From: Mycobacterium sp. 852002-51961_SCH5331710
GTDB taxonomy: Bacteria > Actinomycetota > Actinomycetes > Mycobacteriales > Mycobacteriaceae
Direction: 5' to 3'
Assembly: GCF_001665535.1 (NCBI RefSeq)
Contig: NZ_LZSQ01000086.1
Span: 30,573 to 94,572, forward strand
DNA: 64,000 bases
Part shown: in pieces, positions 20,813-30,337 of the stretch
How positions within the stretch are numbered: position 1 is the first letter of the stretch
Layout: the number at the start of each line of letters is the position of its first letter
Made by a program: the position numbers and the translations under genes
The notes under the pieces: model-generated
Seen by the model: the letters and a program-made list of their open reading frames with translations, nothing else
Database searches by the model: none
Told to the model about the DNA's origin: nothing

Positions 20813-21700
20813 GTGCCTCTACCTGCCGATCCAGACCCCGCCCTGCAGTCGTATGCCCACCCCGAACGCCTGGTGACCGCCGACTGGTTGTCGGCGAACC
20901 TGGGCAGACCGGGGCTCGCCATCGTCGAGTCCGACGAGGACGTGCTGCTCTACGACACCGGCCACATCCCCGGTGCGGTCAAGATCGACTGGCACACCGA
21001 CCTCAACGATCCCCACGTGCGCGACTACATCACCGGTGAACAGTTCGCCGAGCTGATGAACCGCAAGGGCATCTCCCGCGACGACACCGTCGTGATCTAC
21101 GGCGACAAGAGCAACTGGTGGGCCGCGTATGCCCTGTGGGTGTTCACACTGTTCGGCCACCCGGACGTCCGCCTCCTCAACGGAGGCCGCGACCTGTGGA
21201 TCTCCGACGGCCGCGAGACCACGCTGGACGTGCCGACCAAGACCAGCACCGGCTACCCCGTCGTCGAGCGCGACGACGCACCCATTCGTGCGTTCAAGGA
21301 AGACGTGCTCGACGTGCTCGGCCAGGCGCCCCTGATCGACGTCCGCTCACCGCAGGAGTACACCGGCGAGCGCACCCACATGCCCGACTATCCCGAGGAG
21401 GGCGCGCTGCGGGGCGGCCACATCCCCACCGCACGCTCCATCCCGTGGGCGAAGGCCGCCGACGACAGCGGCCGGTTCCGCAGCCGTGCCGAGCTCGAGG
21501 ACCTGTACGGCTTCCTGACCCCCGACGACAAGACGATCGTCTACTGCCGCATCGGTGAACGCTCGAGCCACACCTGGTTCGTGCTGACGCACCTGCTGGG
21601 CCTGCCCGGAGTCCGCAATTACGACGGCTCGTGGACCGAATGGGGCAACGCCGTGCGGGTTCCCGTGGTCACAGGGGAAGATCCGGGCGAAGCGCCATGA
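20813..21700 (+). CDS. sseA: Thiosulfate/3-mercaptopyruvate sulfurtransferase
   Basis: A 295-residue protein with two rhodanese domains. The first is inactive in appearance (residues about 15-130); the second has the catalytic loop [14 protein letters not shown] with the persulfide-carrying Cys. Such enzymes move sulfur from thiosulfate or mercaptopyruvate to acceptors such as cyanide or thioredoxin. Its ATGA overlap with the downstream SufE-like gene suggests it hands sulfur to Fe-S cluster assembly. Matches Rv3283. Confidence 0.93.
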   Translation: MPLPADPDPALQSYAHPERLVTADWLSANLGRPGLAIVESDEDVLLYDTGHIPGAVKIDWHTDLNDPHVRDYITGEQFAELMNRKGISRDDTVVIYGDKSNWWAAYALWVFTLFGHPDVRLLNGGRDLWISDGRETTLDVPTKTSTGYPVVERDDAPIRAFKEDVLDVLGQAPLIDVRSPQEYTGERTHMPDYPEEGALRGGHIPTARSIPWAKAADDSGRFRSRAELEDLYGFLTPDDKTIVYCRIGERSSHTWFVLTHLLGLPGVRNYDGSWTEWGNAVRVPVVTGEDPGEAP

Positions 21701-22107
21701 GCATGCCGGCCGCGCTGGCCGAGGTGGTGTCGGACTTCAAGGAGATGCAGGGCCAGGACAAGCTGCAACTGCTCCTGGAGTTCGCCAATGAGCTGCCGCC
21801 GCTGCCCGCCGACCTCGAGGAGGCGGCGATGGAACCGGTTCCCGAGTGCCAGTCGCCGCTGTTCCTGCACGTCGACGCAGACGACCGCGACCACGTCCGG
21901 CTGTACTTCAGCGCACCCGCCGAAGCCCCCACGACGCGCGGGTTCGCCGCGATCCTGGCGGCAGGGCTCGACGACCACCCCGCCGACGAGATCCTCGCCG
22001 TGCCGGACGACTTCTACTCCGAGCTTGGGCTCGCGGCGCTGATCAGCCCGCTGCGGTTGCGTGGGATGTCGGCGATGCTGGCCCGCATCAAGAAGCGGCT
22101 TCGCTGA
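21697..22107 (+). CDS. SufE-family sulfur acceptor protein
   Basis: A 136-residue SufE-like protein (Rv3284 homologue). SufE proteins accept sulfane sulfur on a cysteine and pass it on for Fe-S cluster building. The candidate acceptor Cys is in [14 protein letters not shown] near residue 51, and the C-terminal [25 protein letters not shown] helix is typical. It is coupled to sseA by ATGA. ATG 21697 is the start; the frame is open upstream only because it runs through the end of sseA. Confidence 0.88.
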   Translation: MSMPAALAEVVSDFKEMQGQDKLQLLLEFANELPPLPADLEEAAMEPVPECQSPLFLHVDADDRDHVRLYFSAPAEAPTTRGFAAILAAGLDDHPADEILAVPDDFYSELGLAALISPLRLRGMSAMLARIKKRLR

Positions 22108-22114
22108 GGGCGTT

Positions 22115-22131
22115 CCGTCGGTTACCGACGG
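22115..22131. terminator. Hairpin after the sseA-sufE genes
   Basis: CCGTCGG-TTA-CCGACGG, a perfect 7-bp stem with a 3-base loop, 7 bp after the stop. There is no T run, but mycobacterial terminators often lack one. It separates this unit from accA3. Confidence 0.5.
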
Positions 22132-22195
22132 GTAAGGGACCGGCTCACGGGGACCTCGGCGACGACGCATAAACTTCCCCCAGTTACATTCCTAA

Positions 22196-24028
<1,833 letters not shown>

Positions 24029-24053
24029 CCGAGGGCCGCGGGTAGGGCGCCGC

Positions 24054-24383
24054 GTGGAGCCGGTCGAAATCAACGCCGGCGCTTGGTATTTGCGGGCGCC
24101 GCGCGATGGCGAACTCATCGACGACGGCCCCGCGCTCGCCGACATGGGTGAGACGGATCCGGGCTACATCACGCGCTGCCGCGCGCAGTGGGCCTCCGAC
24201 ACCGCCTACACCTGGGCGGTCTGCGAACCGACCACCGGAGAGATGCTGGCCGAGATCACGCTCGATCCGCACGCCGCGTTGCTGCGCACACGGTTCCGCG
24301 AGGGACACGCCGACGCGGCGGCGATCTCCGAGGAGTCCGTGCGCCGGTTCGCCACAGGGATGCTGGGCCTCACGGTCCGCTGA
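24054..24383 (+). CDS. Hypothetical protein, possible GNAT-like remnant
   Basis: A 109-residue protein that I do not recognise with certainty. The order of segments, AWYLRAPRDGELIDDGPAL then FAWAVCEPTTGEML-like AYTWAVCEPTTGEMLAEITLDP, resembles the first two strands and helix of a GNAT acetyltransferase, but the acetyl-CoA-binding loop (QxxGxG/A) is missing, so it is either a truncated relative or a separate small family. It starts 25 bp after accA3 at a GTG without a clear Shine-Dalgarno, and ends 2 bp from the convergent MobA-like gene. Codon use is normal for the genome. Confidence 0.55.
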   Translation: MEPVEINAGAWYLRAPRDGELIDDGPALADMGETDPGYITRCRAQWASDTAYTWAVCEPTTGEMLAEITLDPHAALLRTRFREGHADAAAISEESVRRFATGMLGLTVR

Positions 24384-24385
24384 CG

Positions 24386-24916
24386 TCAGCTGACGTCGAT
24401 GTCGCGACCCGTCGCCAGATCGGCACAGTCGACCGACACGACGTCGTCGCGGCCGGTCAGAAACGAGCGTGCTCCCTGGTCGCCGTGCACCTGTTCCAGC
24501 AGAGCGGCCCAGTGCCTGCGGGCGATGACGACCGGGTGCCCGGGCGCTTGCGCGTAGCGGGCCCGCGCAAGACCCGACTCCGAAACGGTCGCGGCGGCCA
24601 CCACACGGCGCACCACCTCGGCACCGACGTCGGGCGTGTCGACGGTGTGCAGCACGGCGAAATCCGCGTCGATCGCCGACAACCCGGCCCGCAGCGAAGC
24701 CGACAATCCGTCCGCCCAGGCCTCGGCGAAAACAGCGCGTGCCGGCGGCGGCACCTCGACCAATGCCGCGCCCAGCACCACCACCACGTCGTCGCATCCG
24801 CCCGCATGCAGCGCGTTCACCGCGGTGTTCAGCCACTCGCCTTGCGCCGCAAGCACTTTGGGCATTCCATAGCGAGTGCCGGCACCGGCGGCCAGCAGCA
24901 CACCGGCGAGGGTCAT
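24386..24916 (-). CDS. MobA/MocA-like nucleotidyltransferase
   Basis: A 176-residue protein with the NTP-transferase signature LAGVLLAAGAGTRYGMPKVL and a later HTVDTPDVG, where the Asp would bind metal. The family attaches nucleotides to molybdopterin (MobA, MocA) or similar cofactors. No other molybdenum genes are nearby, so the substrate is unknown. It starts at ATG 24916 with the promoter in the 24917-25194 gap. Confidence 0.85.
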   Translation of the reverse strand: MTLAGVLLAAGAGTRYGMPKVLAAQGEWLNTAVNALHAGGCDDVVVVLGAALVEVPPPARAVFAEAWADGLSASLRAGLSAIDADFAVLHTVDTPDVGAEVVRRVVAAATVSESGLARARYAQAPGHPVVIARRHWAALLEQVHGDQGARSFLTGRDDVVSVDCADLATGRDIDVS

Positions 24917-25194
24917 GTCCGACGTCTTTCAGGGGCGTCGAGTTTCGACAAAATTGCCATTTCTCAGGTATTCCAGTGTTCTGACCAGCGGTTACGGTGA
25001 CGATCTCGATATTGATTGTGCATGGTCAGTTAGCAGCGTAGGGTTCAATCCAGGTTGAGTTCACAGCCGAGCTGGAACGTCATCGACGTGCAGGGCAGAA
25101 CTCCCGCCACTGCTGCGAAGGCTTTGAATACGCAGGGCCCCAATTTTTGACGTGAACCACAGTACGAATGCCACATTCACTGATGGAGTCACAC
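24917..25194. other. Intergenic region between the MobA-like and STAS genes
   Basis: About 280 bp, more AT-rich than its surroundings and without a convincing gene. It should contain the promoters of both divergent genes. I looked for a SigF-type promoter (GTTT, 15-17 nt, GGGTA) in front of the STAS gene and did not find one. No strong hairpin or repeat is visible. Confidence 0.6.
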
Positions 25195-25638
25195 ATGTCT
25201 ATTACTCATTGCACACCCCTTTCCATTGCCGATGCGCAGTCGGTTGAAACACGCGATTGCCATACGGCGCATTTCGCCACGCGTCGGCTGACGCCCGACA
25301 CCGCGATCGTCTCCGCCCACGGTGAGATCGACGCGGCGAACTCCATGGAGTTCGTCAACTACGCGATGCGCAATGCCGCCGAGCTCGAGCGCCTCGTGAT
25401 CGATCTGTCGGGCGTCGAATTCTTCGGCACCGCAGGATTTTCCGCGCTGCACACGCTCAACGTGCGCACTGCGGGCGAGAAGATCGACTGGGCGTTGGTG
25501 CCGAGCGCGTCGGTCAGTCGACTGCTGCGTATCTGCGATCCGGACGCCGCGCTGCCCATCCGCGACAGCCTGGCTGCGGCGCTCTCTCCCGAGGAGCCCA
25601 ACCGGCCGTTACTGCAACTGGTCCCGGAGTCGCGCTAG
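25195..25638 (+). CDS. STAS-domain protein, probable anti-sigma-factor antagonist
   Basis: A 147-residue protein with a SpoIIAA/RsbV-like STAS fold: AIVSAHGEIDAANSMEFVNYA, LVIDLSGVEFFGTAGFSALHTL. Such proteins release a sigma factor by binding its anti-sigma factor when unphosphorylated. The usual phospho-serine loop (DSSGL type) reads GTAGF here, so the only hydroxyl candidate is Thr; control by phosphorylation may differ or be absent. ATG 25195 has GGAG 7 nt upstream and is preferred over two earlier ATGs. It is convergent with sigF and the two genes overlap by 30 bp, which makes RsbW the obvious partner (inference). Confidence 0.82.
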   Translation: MSITHCTPLSIADAQSVETRDCHTAHFATRRLTPDTAIVSAHGEIDAANSMEFVNYAMRNAAELERLVIDLSGVEFFGTAGFSALHTLNVRTAGEKIDWALVPSASVSRLLRICDPDAALPIRDSLAAALSPEEPNRPLLQLVPESR

Positions 25639-26397
25639 CGACTTCGCGAGCAGTCGCGACACGTGCATCTGTGAGATGCCCACGCGCTCGGCGATCTGCG
25701 TCTGGGTGAGCGACTCGAAGAAGCGCAGCAACAGCACCGTTCGTTCGCGCTCCGGCAGCGCAGCGAGCAACGGCCGCAACGCTTCTCGGTTCTCGATCTG
25801 GTCGAGGCCGAGGTCGACGTCGCCCAGGGTGTCGGCGATCGCCGGGGCGTCCTCGGTTCCGCTGCCGCCGCTGTCGATCGACAGCGTGTTGTAGGAGCTG
25901 CCTGCCACCAGGCCCTCGACGACCTCATCGCGGTCCATGCCCAGTTCCGCGGCCAGCTCCGACGCTGTCGGGGCGCGGCCGAGCCGCTGGGACAACTCCG
26001 CGGTGGCGGCGCCGAGGCGCAGGTGGAGTTCTTTGAGCCGCCGCGGCACCTTCACCGACCAGCTGTTGTCGCGGAAGTGCCGCCGGACCTCGCCCATGAT
26101 GGTGGGCACCGCGAACGAGACGAAGTCCGAGCCGGCTTCGACGTCGAAGCGGATCACCGCGTTCACCAGTCCGACGCGGGCCACCTGGACGAGGTCCTCG
26201 CGCGGTTCGCCGCGGCCGTCGAAGCGACGCGCGATGTGGTCGGCCAACGGTAGGCAGCGCTCGACGATGCGGTCACGCTGGCGCTGGAATTTCGGCGAGT
26301 CCTCCGGCACGTTCTTCAGCTCGCGGAACATGTCGGCGACATCCGCGTACTCAGAGTTCGAGCGCGACGACGAACCCTGTGACGTCGACGGCGTCAC
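25609..26397 (-). CDS. sigF: Stress and stationary-phase sigma factor SigF
   Basis: A 262-residue sigma-70 family member of the SigB/SigF group. Region 2: LADHIARRFDGRGEPREDLVQVARVGLVNAVIRFD; region 3: RRLKELHLRLGAATAELSQRLGRAPTASELAAELGM; region 4 helix-turn-helix: RERTVLLLRFFESLTQTQIAERVGISQMHVSRLLAKSLARLR. GTG 26397 overlaps the rsbW stop (GTGA) and gives the usual protein length; the open frame upstream is rsbW in another frame. It is co-transcribed with rsbW from a SigF-type promoter, so it drives its own expression. Confidence 0.95.
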   Translation of the reverse strand: MTPSTSQGSSSRSNSEYADVADMFRELKNVPEDSPKFQRQRDRIVERCLPLADHIARRFDGRGEPREDLVQVARVGLVNAVIRFDVEAGSDFVSFAVPTIMGEVRRHFRDNSWSVKVPRRLKELHLRLGAATAELSQRLGRAPTASELAAELGMDRDEVVEGLVAGSSYNTLSIDSGGSGTEDAPAIADTLGDVDLGLDQIENREALRPLLAALPERERTVLLLRFFESLTQTQIAERVGISQMHVSRLLAKSLARLRDQLQ

Positions 26398-26837
26398 TGC
26401 AGCGTCGCTCGTCTCGTCGTCATGGAGATCCCGAACACCTGAGCGTTCTCGGGTCCCTGCCCATTCTCGAAGGTATTCACTTCGTCGGTCAGTGAGCTCA
26501 GCACGTGCCAGCTGAAGCTTCCCGGCGCCAGGATGTCGGAACTCTTGCAGGTCGTGGACGCGTCGATGACGACCGCGTCCTCGCGCGGGTCGATGACGAG
26601 CAGCAGCGTGGAGTTGGGCACCGCGGACCGGATCAGCCTCGTACACGCTTCGTCGACCGCTAGGCGCAGGTCGGCGACGGCGTCGAAGTCCAGGTCCTCG
26701 AAGGTCGCCACGGCGGCGACCAGGGTGCGCAGAACCGCTAGGTTCTCGAGTTCGGCGGCGACCCGGAGTTCCACCGACCGCGCGCCGTGCCCGTGCCCAT
26801 TGTTCTTGTTGGCAGTAGTTCTGGCAACGTCGGCCAT
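26394..26837 (-). CDS. rsbW: Anti-sigma-F factor RsbW/UsfX
   Basis: A 147-residue GHKL-type anti-sigma factor that binds and holds SigF. The N-terminal NNGHGHGARSVELRVAAE leads into the ATPase-like fold; the N-box helix is DLRLAVDEACTRLI with the key Glu and Asn-equivalent region. The ATG at 26837 has GGAGGT close upstream and is preferred to an earlier in-frame GTG. It overlaps sigF by four bases, so the two proteins are made together. The divergent side carries a SigF promoter (26866-26892). Confidence 0.92.
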   Translation of the reverse strand: MADVARTTANKNNGHGHGARSVELRVAAELENLAVLRTLVAAVATFEDLDFDAVADLRLAVDEACTRLIRSAVPNSTLLLVIDPREDAVVIDASTTCKSSDILAPGSFSWHVLSSLTDEVNTFENGQGPENAQVFGISMTTRRATLQ

Positions 26838-26865
26838 TTGACCTCCCGGCAATGTCGAAGCGAGA

Positions 26866-26892
26866 TTACCCCAGGTCGGATCCCACCTAACC
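26866..26892 (-). promoter_or_regulatory. SigF-type promoter of the rsbW-sigF operon
   Basis: The minus strand reads GGTTA, 16 nt, GGGTAA, against the mycobacterial SigF consensus GGTTT, 15-17 nt, GGGTAT. Predicted transcription starts about 20 nt before the rsbW ATG. Autoregulation of this operon from such a promoter is known in M. tuberculosis. Confidence 0.7.
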
Positions 26893-26942
26893 ACGAGTAC
26901 TCCGCCTACCCGCGGACGATGACGTGTGCCGCACGCCAGCGC

Positions 26943-26948
26943 GGGTAT
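26943..26948 (+). promoter_or_regulatory. Weak SigF-like -10 box facing the topoisomerase IB gene
   Basis: GGGTAT on the plus strand with GTGT 15 nt upstream (26924-26927), one base off the GTTT of SigF promoters. It would give a leader of about 135 nt before topoisomerase IB. The match is suggestive only. Confidence 0.3.
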
Positions 26949-27057
26949 TTACCCCGTCATGGAGAAGGCCCCACCCCGCACGCGACCGACCGAACGGTGA
27001 ACACGGCTGTGACGAGCGGCGTTTTGACGGCGCGACAAAGTAAGACTTCTCCATGGT

Positions 27058-27087
27058 GGGGGTTCAGTACCCCCCTGCACTCGGGGG
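27058..27087 (+). promoter_or_regulatory. Alternative hairpins in the leader of topoisomerase IB
   Basis: GGGGG (27058-27062), CCCCCC (27070-27075) and GGGGG (27083-27087) lie in series. The central C tract can pair with either G tract, giving two mutually exclusive hairpins. The second G tract lies 6 nt before the ATG, where a ribosome-binding site belongs, so the structure could hide or expose it. Confidence 0.4.
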
Positions 27088-27093
27088 CCAAAC

Positions 27094-28113
27094 ATGCGTC
27101 TACGCCGTAGCGTCGTCAGCGGCCCCGGCCTGTGCCGGGTGCGTCGCGGCCGCGGGTTCTCCTACGAACATCCCGACGGCAGCCCGGTCACCGACGAGAA
27201 GACCCTGCAGCGCATCAAGGATCTGGTCATCCCGCCCGCCTGGAAGAAGGTGTGGATCTGCCCCTACCCCAACGGCCACATCCAGGCGGTGGGCACCGAC
27301 GCCGCGGGCCGGCGCCAGTACCTCTACCACCAGCGGTGGCAGGAGGAGCGCAACGAGGAGAAGTTCGACCGGGTGCTGGAGATGTCGGCCGCGCTGCCCG
27401 AGATGCGCAGGCGCATCGCCGCGGACCTGCGCCGCCGCGGGCTGCATCGCGACCGCGTGCTGGCCCTTGCACTGCACCTGGCCGATCTCGGGTACTTCCG
27501 GGCGGGCTCCGAGCAGTACGCCGAGGAGAACAACTCGTACGGCATCGCGACGCTGCTCTGCGAGCACGTGACGCTGCAGCGCAACGCCATCGAGTTCGAC
27601 TTCCCCGCCAAGAGCGGCGTGCGGCGCACGCTGCTGATCGATGACCCCGAGGCGGTCCGCTCGATCCGCGCGCTGTTGCGCCGCCCGGAGCGCACCGAGC
27701 GGCTGCTGGTGTGCCGCAACGGCTCGGGCTGGATCGACATCCACGCCGACGACCTGAACACCCGGTTCAAGGAACTCGTCGGCGACCGGTACACGATCAA
27801 GGACCTCCGCACCTGGCATGGCACGGTGTTGGCCGCCGCCGCGTTCGTGGACGCCGACCCACCCGTCAACAAGACCGTCATCAAGCGCGTCGAGTCCGCG
27901 GTGATGAAGGAGGTCGCCGAGGAACTCGGCAACACACCCGCGGTGGCCCGAAGTTCGTACGTCGATCCGCGAGTCGTCACGGCCTACGAGTCCGAGCTCA
28001 CGATCGCCGCGGCCGCCAAGCGCGCCGCGAAGGCCAAGATCCTGGCCGACCGCCAGGAGATACTCGACCGCAGCACCGCACGCCTCATCCGCAGGGTGGC
28101 GAAAGGTCAGTAG
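27094..28113 (+). CDS. DNA topoisomerase IB (poxvirus type)
   Basis: A 339-residue type IB topoisomerase, which relaxes supercoils through a 3'-phosphotyrosyl intermediate. The N-terminal domain has VTDEKTLQRIKDLVIPPAWKKVWI and HIQAVGTDAAGRRQYLYH; the catalytic domain has the signature KDLRTWHGTVLAA (Arg) and the probable nucleophile Tyr in ARSSYVDPRVV near residue 290. Only some mycobacteria carry this enzyme and M. tuberculosis lacks it as far as I recall. It lies directly beside the SigF operon and ends 7 bp inside the convergent ugd gene. Confidence 0.92.
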   Translation: MRLRRSVVSGPGLCRVRRGRGFSYEHPDGSPVTDEKTLQRIKDLVIPPAWKKVWICPYPNGHIQAVGTDAAGRRQYLYHQRWQEERNEEKFDRVLEMSAALPEMRRRIAADLRRRGLHRDRVLALALHLADLGYFRAGSEQYAEENNSYGIATLLCEHVTLQRNAIEFDFPAKSGVRRTLLIDDPEAVRSIRALLRRPERTERLLVCRNGSGWIDIHADDLNTRFKELVGDRYTIKDLRTWHGTVLAAAAFVDADPPVNKTVIKRVESAVMKEVAEELGNTPAVARSSYVDPRVVTAYESELTIAAAAKRAAKAKILADRQEILDRSTARLIRRVAKGQ

Positions 28114-29405
28114 CCCGAGGGGGTTCCATTACCCAGGTAGGTCAGTCCAGCCTCGCTGAGCACCGCCGGGTCCAGCAGGTTGCGGGTGTCGACGACGACG
28201 GCGCCGGGCGCGTGCTCGGCGATCAAGGCCCAGTCGAGTTCCCGAAACTCCGGCCATTCGGTGAGCACGACGATCGCGTCGGCGTCCTTGGTGGCAAGGT
28301 ACGGATCGTCGACCGCCACGATCGACGAGGCCCGCAGCCGCGTGTGGTCCATCGCGTCCAACCGCGGGTCGTAGCCCGTCACCTGCGCACCGGCGCGGCC
28401 CAGGTCGGCGCAGACGGTCAACGCCGGGGAATCGCGCAAATCGCTGGTGCCGGCCTTGAAGGTCAGGCCCAGGGCGGTGATGCGGGCCTGCCCGAGTGGC
28501 GCGGCCACTGCCCGGCGCAGGGTCGACACGATGTGCGCGGACTGCGTGGAGTTGGTCACGCGGGCCGAGTCGATCTCCGGCAGCTCCACACCCGCGACCC
28601 GTCCGGTGTGCAGGATGGCCGAGGTGTCCTTGGGCAGGCACGACCCGCCCCACCCCGGGCCGGGCTGCAGGAAGTGCGGGCCGATGCGCACGTCGGCGCC
28701 CATGCAGCGGATGACGTCGGTGACGTCGGCGCCCATGCGCGCGCACAGCCGTGCCAGCGAGTTGGCGTAGGAGATCTTCACCGCGAGAAACGCATTGCTG
28801 GCGTACTTAGCCAACTCGGCGCTCTCCGGGCTCATCCGGAAGGTCTGCGTGTGGTTGCCGTACACGCGCGTAACCAGATCGGCCGCGTCGGGGTCCACGG
28901 TCCCGATCACGATGCGGTCCGGGTTGCGGAAGTCGTAGATCGCGTGGCTCTCGCGGAGGAACTCGGGATTGGAGACCGCGCGGATGCCGGCGCCTTCGAC
29001 CCGTTGCGCGATTCGACGGGTGGTGCCGACCGGAACGGTCGACTTGAGCACCAGCACCGCGCCGGGCCGCAACACCGCGGCGAGGTGGTCGACCGCGTCG
29101 TCGACCGCGCACAGGTCGGCCGACCCGTCGGACCCGCTCGGCGTCGGCACGCAAACGAACACCACATCGCATCCGGCCAATTCGCGGTATTCGACGGTGA
29201 ATTCGAGGCTCTCGGTGTCCAGGCCCTGGCGCAGCAGCTCGGGGAGACCGGGTTCGTCGAGGAGGGGCACACCGCTGCGGAGCTGCTCGACCCGCCCGGC
29301 GTCCACGTCGACGCACACCGTGTGGTGGCCCCGTTCGGCCAGGCACACCGCGGTCGTCAGCCCGACGTAGCCCGCGCCGATCACACCCGTGCGAATAATC
29401 TTCAT
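28107..29405 (-). CDS. UDP-glucose 6-dehydrogenase
   Basis: A 432-residue NAD-dependent enzyme that oxidises UDP-glucose twice to UDP-glucuronate. The start is TGVIGAGYVGLTTAVCLAERGH; substrate and active-site motifs are NPEFLRESHAIYDF, AELAKYASNAFLAVKISYAN, and the catalytic Cys in GPGWGGSCLPKDTSAI. ATG 29405 overlaps the upstream GT9 stop (ATGA) and matches the start of relatives. It is the last gene of the nine-gene heptose operon. Its product is the substrate of the UDP-xylose synthase encoded at the operon's other end. Confidence 0.93.
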   Translation of the reverse strand: MKIIRTGVIGAGYVGLTTAVCLAERGHHTVCVDVDAGRVEQLRSGVPLLDEPGLPELLRQGLDTESLEFTVEYRELAGCDVVFVCVPTPSGSDGSADLCAVDDAVDHLAAVLRPGAVLVLKSTVPVGTTRRIAQRVEGAGIRAVSNPEFLRESHAIYDFRNPDRIVIGTVDPDAADLVTRVYGNHTQTFRMSPESAELAKYASNAFLAVKISYANSLARLCARMGADVTDVIRCMGADVRIGPHFLQPGPGWGGSCLPKDTSAILHTGRVAGVELPEIDSARVTNSTQSAHIVSTLRRAVAAPLGQARITALGLTFKAGTSDLRDSPALTVCADLGRAGAQVTGYDPRLDAMDHTRLRASSIVAVDDPYLATKDADAIVVLTEWPEFRELDWALIAEHAPGAVVVDTRNLLDPAVLSEAGLTYLGNGTPSGY

Positions 29406-30337
29406 GCGCAGTCCTTCAGCAGCCTCTCGCTGGCGTCGAGGACGCGGCCGACCGTGATCAGCAAGAGCCCACTGTGGGGGCGGTCGGCGTGCGGGTCGCC
29501 CCTGTCGCCGGCCCAGACCGCGATGTGCGGACCCGATCCCCTGGGTCCCCACCGGTCCGGCGGGGTGGGACCGAACAGCAGCACCGACGGCGTGCCGGTC
29601 GCGGTCGCGATGTGCCCGACGCCGGTGTCGCCACAGATCAGCAGGCGGCAGTCGCTGATCAGCGCGACGAGCTCGAGCAGGCCGAGAGTGCCTGCGAGGA
29701 CGGCTGATCGGGGCAGGCCGGCGGCATCGGCCACCGACGTCGCGAGGTCGACTTCGCGGTCGTCACCCGTGATGACCACGTCATGCCCGCGGCTGCGCAG
29801 CGCGCCGGCCACTTCCGCGAACCGCTCCGGCGGCCATCGCCGCGCCGCGTATGCGGCTCCGGGGTGGATCACGACGGCCGACGACCGATCCGGATAACCG
29901 GGCGGCCGCGGTATCGCCAGATCCCCGGGGGTGCAGGGTATCCCGGCCCATTCGAGCAGGGTGCACCACCGGTCGACCTCATGGAGATCGGCGCGCCATG
30001 GTGGCCCGTCGATGCCGGGGAAGGCGCAGTGGCGGTGGCTGATCAGAGCGCCGGGCTGAAGGCTGCACAGGTCGGCGATGCTTTCGGGGCCACTGCCGTG
30101 CAGGTTCACAGCCAGGGCAGGCGGCTCGCGGCGGGGACGGAGCCGGCCGAGGCCGGGCGTCGGGTCGAGCTCGTCGACCGCGCCGGAGAGCATCGCCAGA
30201 TCCCGATACCGTTCGGGCGCGGCGAGCGCGATGTGGGCATCCGGGTACGCGCGCCGCAGGCCGCGCAGCGCCGGGATCCCGGTGAGCAGATCGCCGAGAC
30301 CCAACGCGCGCAGGACCAGAACGCTGTCGGGGCTCAC
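29402..30337 (-). CDS. GT9-family glycosyltransferase, heptosyltransferase-like (first)
   Basis: A 311-residue GT9 enzyme. The N-terminus [29 protein letters not shown] is the acceptor-side signature of ADP-heptose:glycan heptosyltransferases, and the C-terminal side has VVIHPGAAYAARRWPPERFAEVA and CGDTGVGHIATATGTPSVLLFGPTPPDRWGP, the donor-binding region. GTG 30337 overlaps the SDR stop as GTGA; a GTG two codons earlier is possible. With hldE and gmhA in the same operon it likely transfers heptose (inference). The acceptor is unknown. Confidence 0.85.
   Translation of the reverse strand: MSPDSVLVLRALGLGDLLTGIPALRGLRRAYPDAHIALAAPERYRDLAMLSGAVDELDPTPGLGRLRPRREPPALAVNLHGSGPESIADLCSLQPGALISHRHCAFPGIDGPPWRADLHEVDRWCTLLEWAGIPCTPGDLAIPRPPGYPDRSSAVVIHPGAAYAARRWPPERFAEVAGALRSRGHDVVITGDDREVDLATSVADAAGLPRSAVLAGTLGLLELVALISDCRLLICGDTGVGHIATATGTPSVLLFGPTPPDRWGPRGSGPHIAVWAGDRGDPHADRPHSGLLLITVGRVLDASERLLKDCA

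Noticed and set aside
24917..25194. SigF promoter before the STAS gene
   Set aside because: A GTTT and a GGTAT occur but with about 21 nt between them, too far for a SigF promoter.
27711..29897. A 728-codon plus-strand frame across topoisomerase IB and ugd
   Set aside because: It overlaps two genes with intact catalytic motifs and shows no family features.
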